Source: Lachnospiraceae bacterium | GTDB taxonomy: Bacteria; Bacillota; Clostridia; Lachnospirales; Lachnospiraceae | Length of the DNA: 64,000 nucleotides | Direction of reading: 5' to 3' | NCBI GenBank assembly: GCA_017450065.1 | Contig: JAFSYI010000083.1 | Coordinates: forward strand, 62,001-126,000 | Part shown: one piece after another, positions 63,398 through 64,000 of the stretch | Layout: each line of letters starts with the position of its first letter | Numbering within the stretch: position 1 is the first letter of the stretch | Translations under genes and position numbers: made by a program | The notes under the pieces: generated by a model | Database searches by the model: none | Told to the model about the DNA's origin: nothing | The model's input: only the letters and a program-made list of their open reading frames with translations

Positions 63398-63454
63398 GGT
63401 GATATCCGGACAATAAAACGAATCAAAGAAATGAGAAGGAGTAAGGAGGTAATC

Positions 63455-64000
63455 ATGAAGGAAAGATACTTAAGGAAGCTGACAGCGATGCTCGCAGCGG
63501 CAACGATGGTCTCCGGGATGTTAACAGGCTGTGCCGGTATGGATGGCGTGAACATAAACATCAACGACCAGAACGTGTTTAAAGGCAGTGATGCGGCCGT
63601 GCAGGAGGAAGGGAGCGTATCGGGCGATGAAGCAGTCGCGGGAGACCGGATGGAATTCTGGACTGAGGATTCCGAAGCTGCTGCTTCGATCAGGGATTAT
63701 GTTGCGAAGGTTACGGATGAATCTTCGGATGCATTTATACCCGTTGAGGACAGGATAGCTGTATTTGATCTTGACGGTACTCTTATGGGAGAGCTGTATC
63801 CGTCTTACTTTGAATACATGATGTTCATCCACAGGGCTCTCGACGATGAAACATATGAAGCACCGGATGATATGAAGGTATTTGCGCAGGAGCTCAACGA
63901 TGCAGTGCATAAGAAGGGTGCGATGCCCGACGATCCTGAGCGTATGCATGCAAAGTATGCAGGTAAGGCATATGCCGGGATGACGCCCGATGAACTTAAG
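63455..64000 (+). CDS. HAD-family phosphatase lipoprotein, 3' end outside window
   Basis: AAGGAGGT at 63443-63450 precedes ATG 63455; the frame stays open to the last base (182 codons). A signal segment ends in the lipobox MLTGC (C26), so the product is a lipoprotein. A polar region follows, then HAD motif I VFDLDGTLMGE (D105, D107). The DxDGT form suggests a class B/C acid-phosphatase-like HAD enzyme on the cell surface. It lies 57 bases after the adenylating enzyme on the same strand and may belong to that cluster. Later motifs are beyond the edge. Confidence 0.82.
   Translation, partial: MKERYLRKLTAMLAAATMVSGMLTGCAGMDGVNININDQNVFKGSDAAVQEEGSVSGDEAVAGDRMEFWTEDSEAAASIRDYVAKVTDESSDAFIPVEDRIAVFDLDGTLMGELYPSYFEYMMFIHRALDDETYEAPDDMKVFAQELNDAVHKKGAMPDDPERMHAKYAGKAYAGMTPDELK

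Noticed and set aside
1-64000. CRISPR arrays, tRNA, rRNA, insertion sequences, prophage genes
   Set aside because: No spaced direct repeats, tRNA-like cloverleaf, transposase or phage proteins were recognised.

Overview
This window looks like the chromosome of a motile member of the Lachnospiraceae (Clostridia, Bacillota). The evidence is the Gram-positive flagellar gene order (fliY-cheY-fliO-P-Q-R-flhB-A-F-G then che genes), the FliY/CheC/CheD chemotaxis set, strong AGGAGG-type ribosome sites, a moderate GC content, and an ATP-type PEP carboxykinase. Genus is not certain; a Butyrivibrio-like organism is a guess. No rRNA, tRNA, CRISPR array, insertion sequence or prophage was seen. Both window edges cut genes: fliY on the left and a HAD-phosphatase lipoprotein on the right.

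Bases 1-21967 form one long co-directional run with no visible terminator. It holds flagellar export and switch genes, the FlhF/FlhG pair, a PilZ protein, cheB-A-W-C-D, the flagellar sigma factor, a FapA/DUF342 protein, a SwrB-like membrane protein, an MltG-like fragment and two DegV proteins. A bidirectional terminator at 21991-22027 closes it against a convergent CAP-domain gene. From 22927 a CPBP protease, a polysaccharide deacetylase and a bactofilin precede pyrH-frr-uppS-cdsA-dxr-rseP. The order fliA/sigD, swrB-like, pyrH, frr, uppS, cdsA, dxr, rseP matches Bacillus, but rpsB-tsf is absent and accessory genes sit in its place. A large DUF2298 membrane protein and an ion channel with a C-terminal RyR-like domain follow.

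From 35391, metF (minus) and a MoxR operon (plus) diverge from overlapping promoters. The operon joins a MoxR ATPase and VWA protein to an HD-GYP response regulator and two membrane hybrid histidine kinases. Next is a nucleoside salvage block: purine nucleoside phosphorylase, a BMP lipoprotein, cytidine deaminase, an MTA/SAH-deaminase-like amidohydrolase and a membrane-anchored MutS-like ATPase. Then come rnhA, a 52-residue membrane protein and thrC. On the minus strand lie a CheX-like protein, a CheY-like regulator and citrate synthase. On the plus strand follow an Xaa-Pro aminopeptidase, pckA and tyrS.

The right end carries the least familiar cluster. Immediately behind tyrS are a STAS-phosphotransferase fusion, a DUF2225 zinc-ribbon protein, a DltA-like amino-acid adenylating enzyme and a HAD lipoprotein. 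The best candidates for undescribed systems are this cluster, the MoxR-VWA-kinase operon and the channel-RyR fusion.
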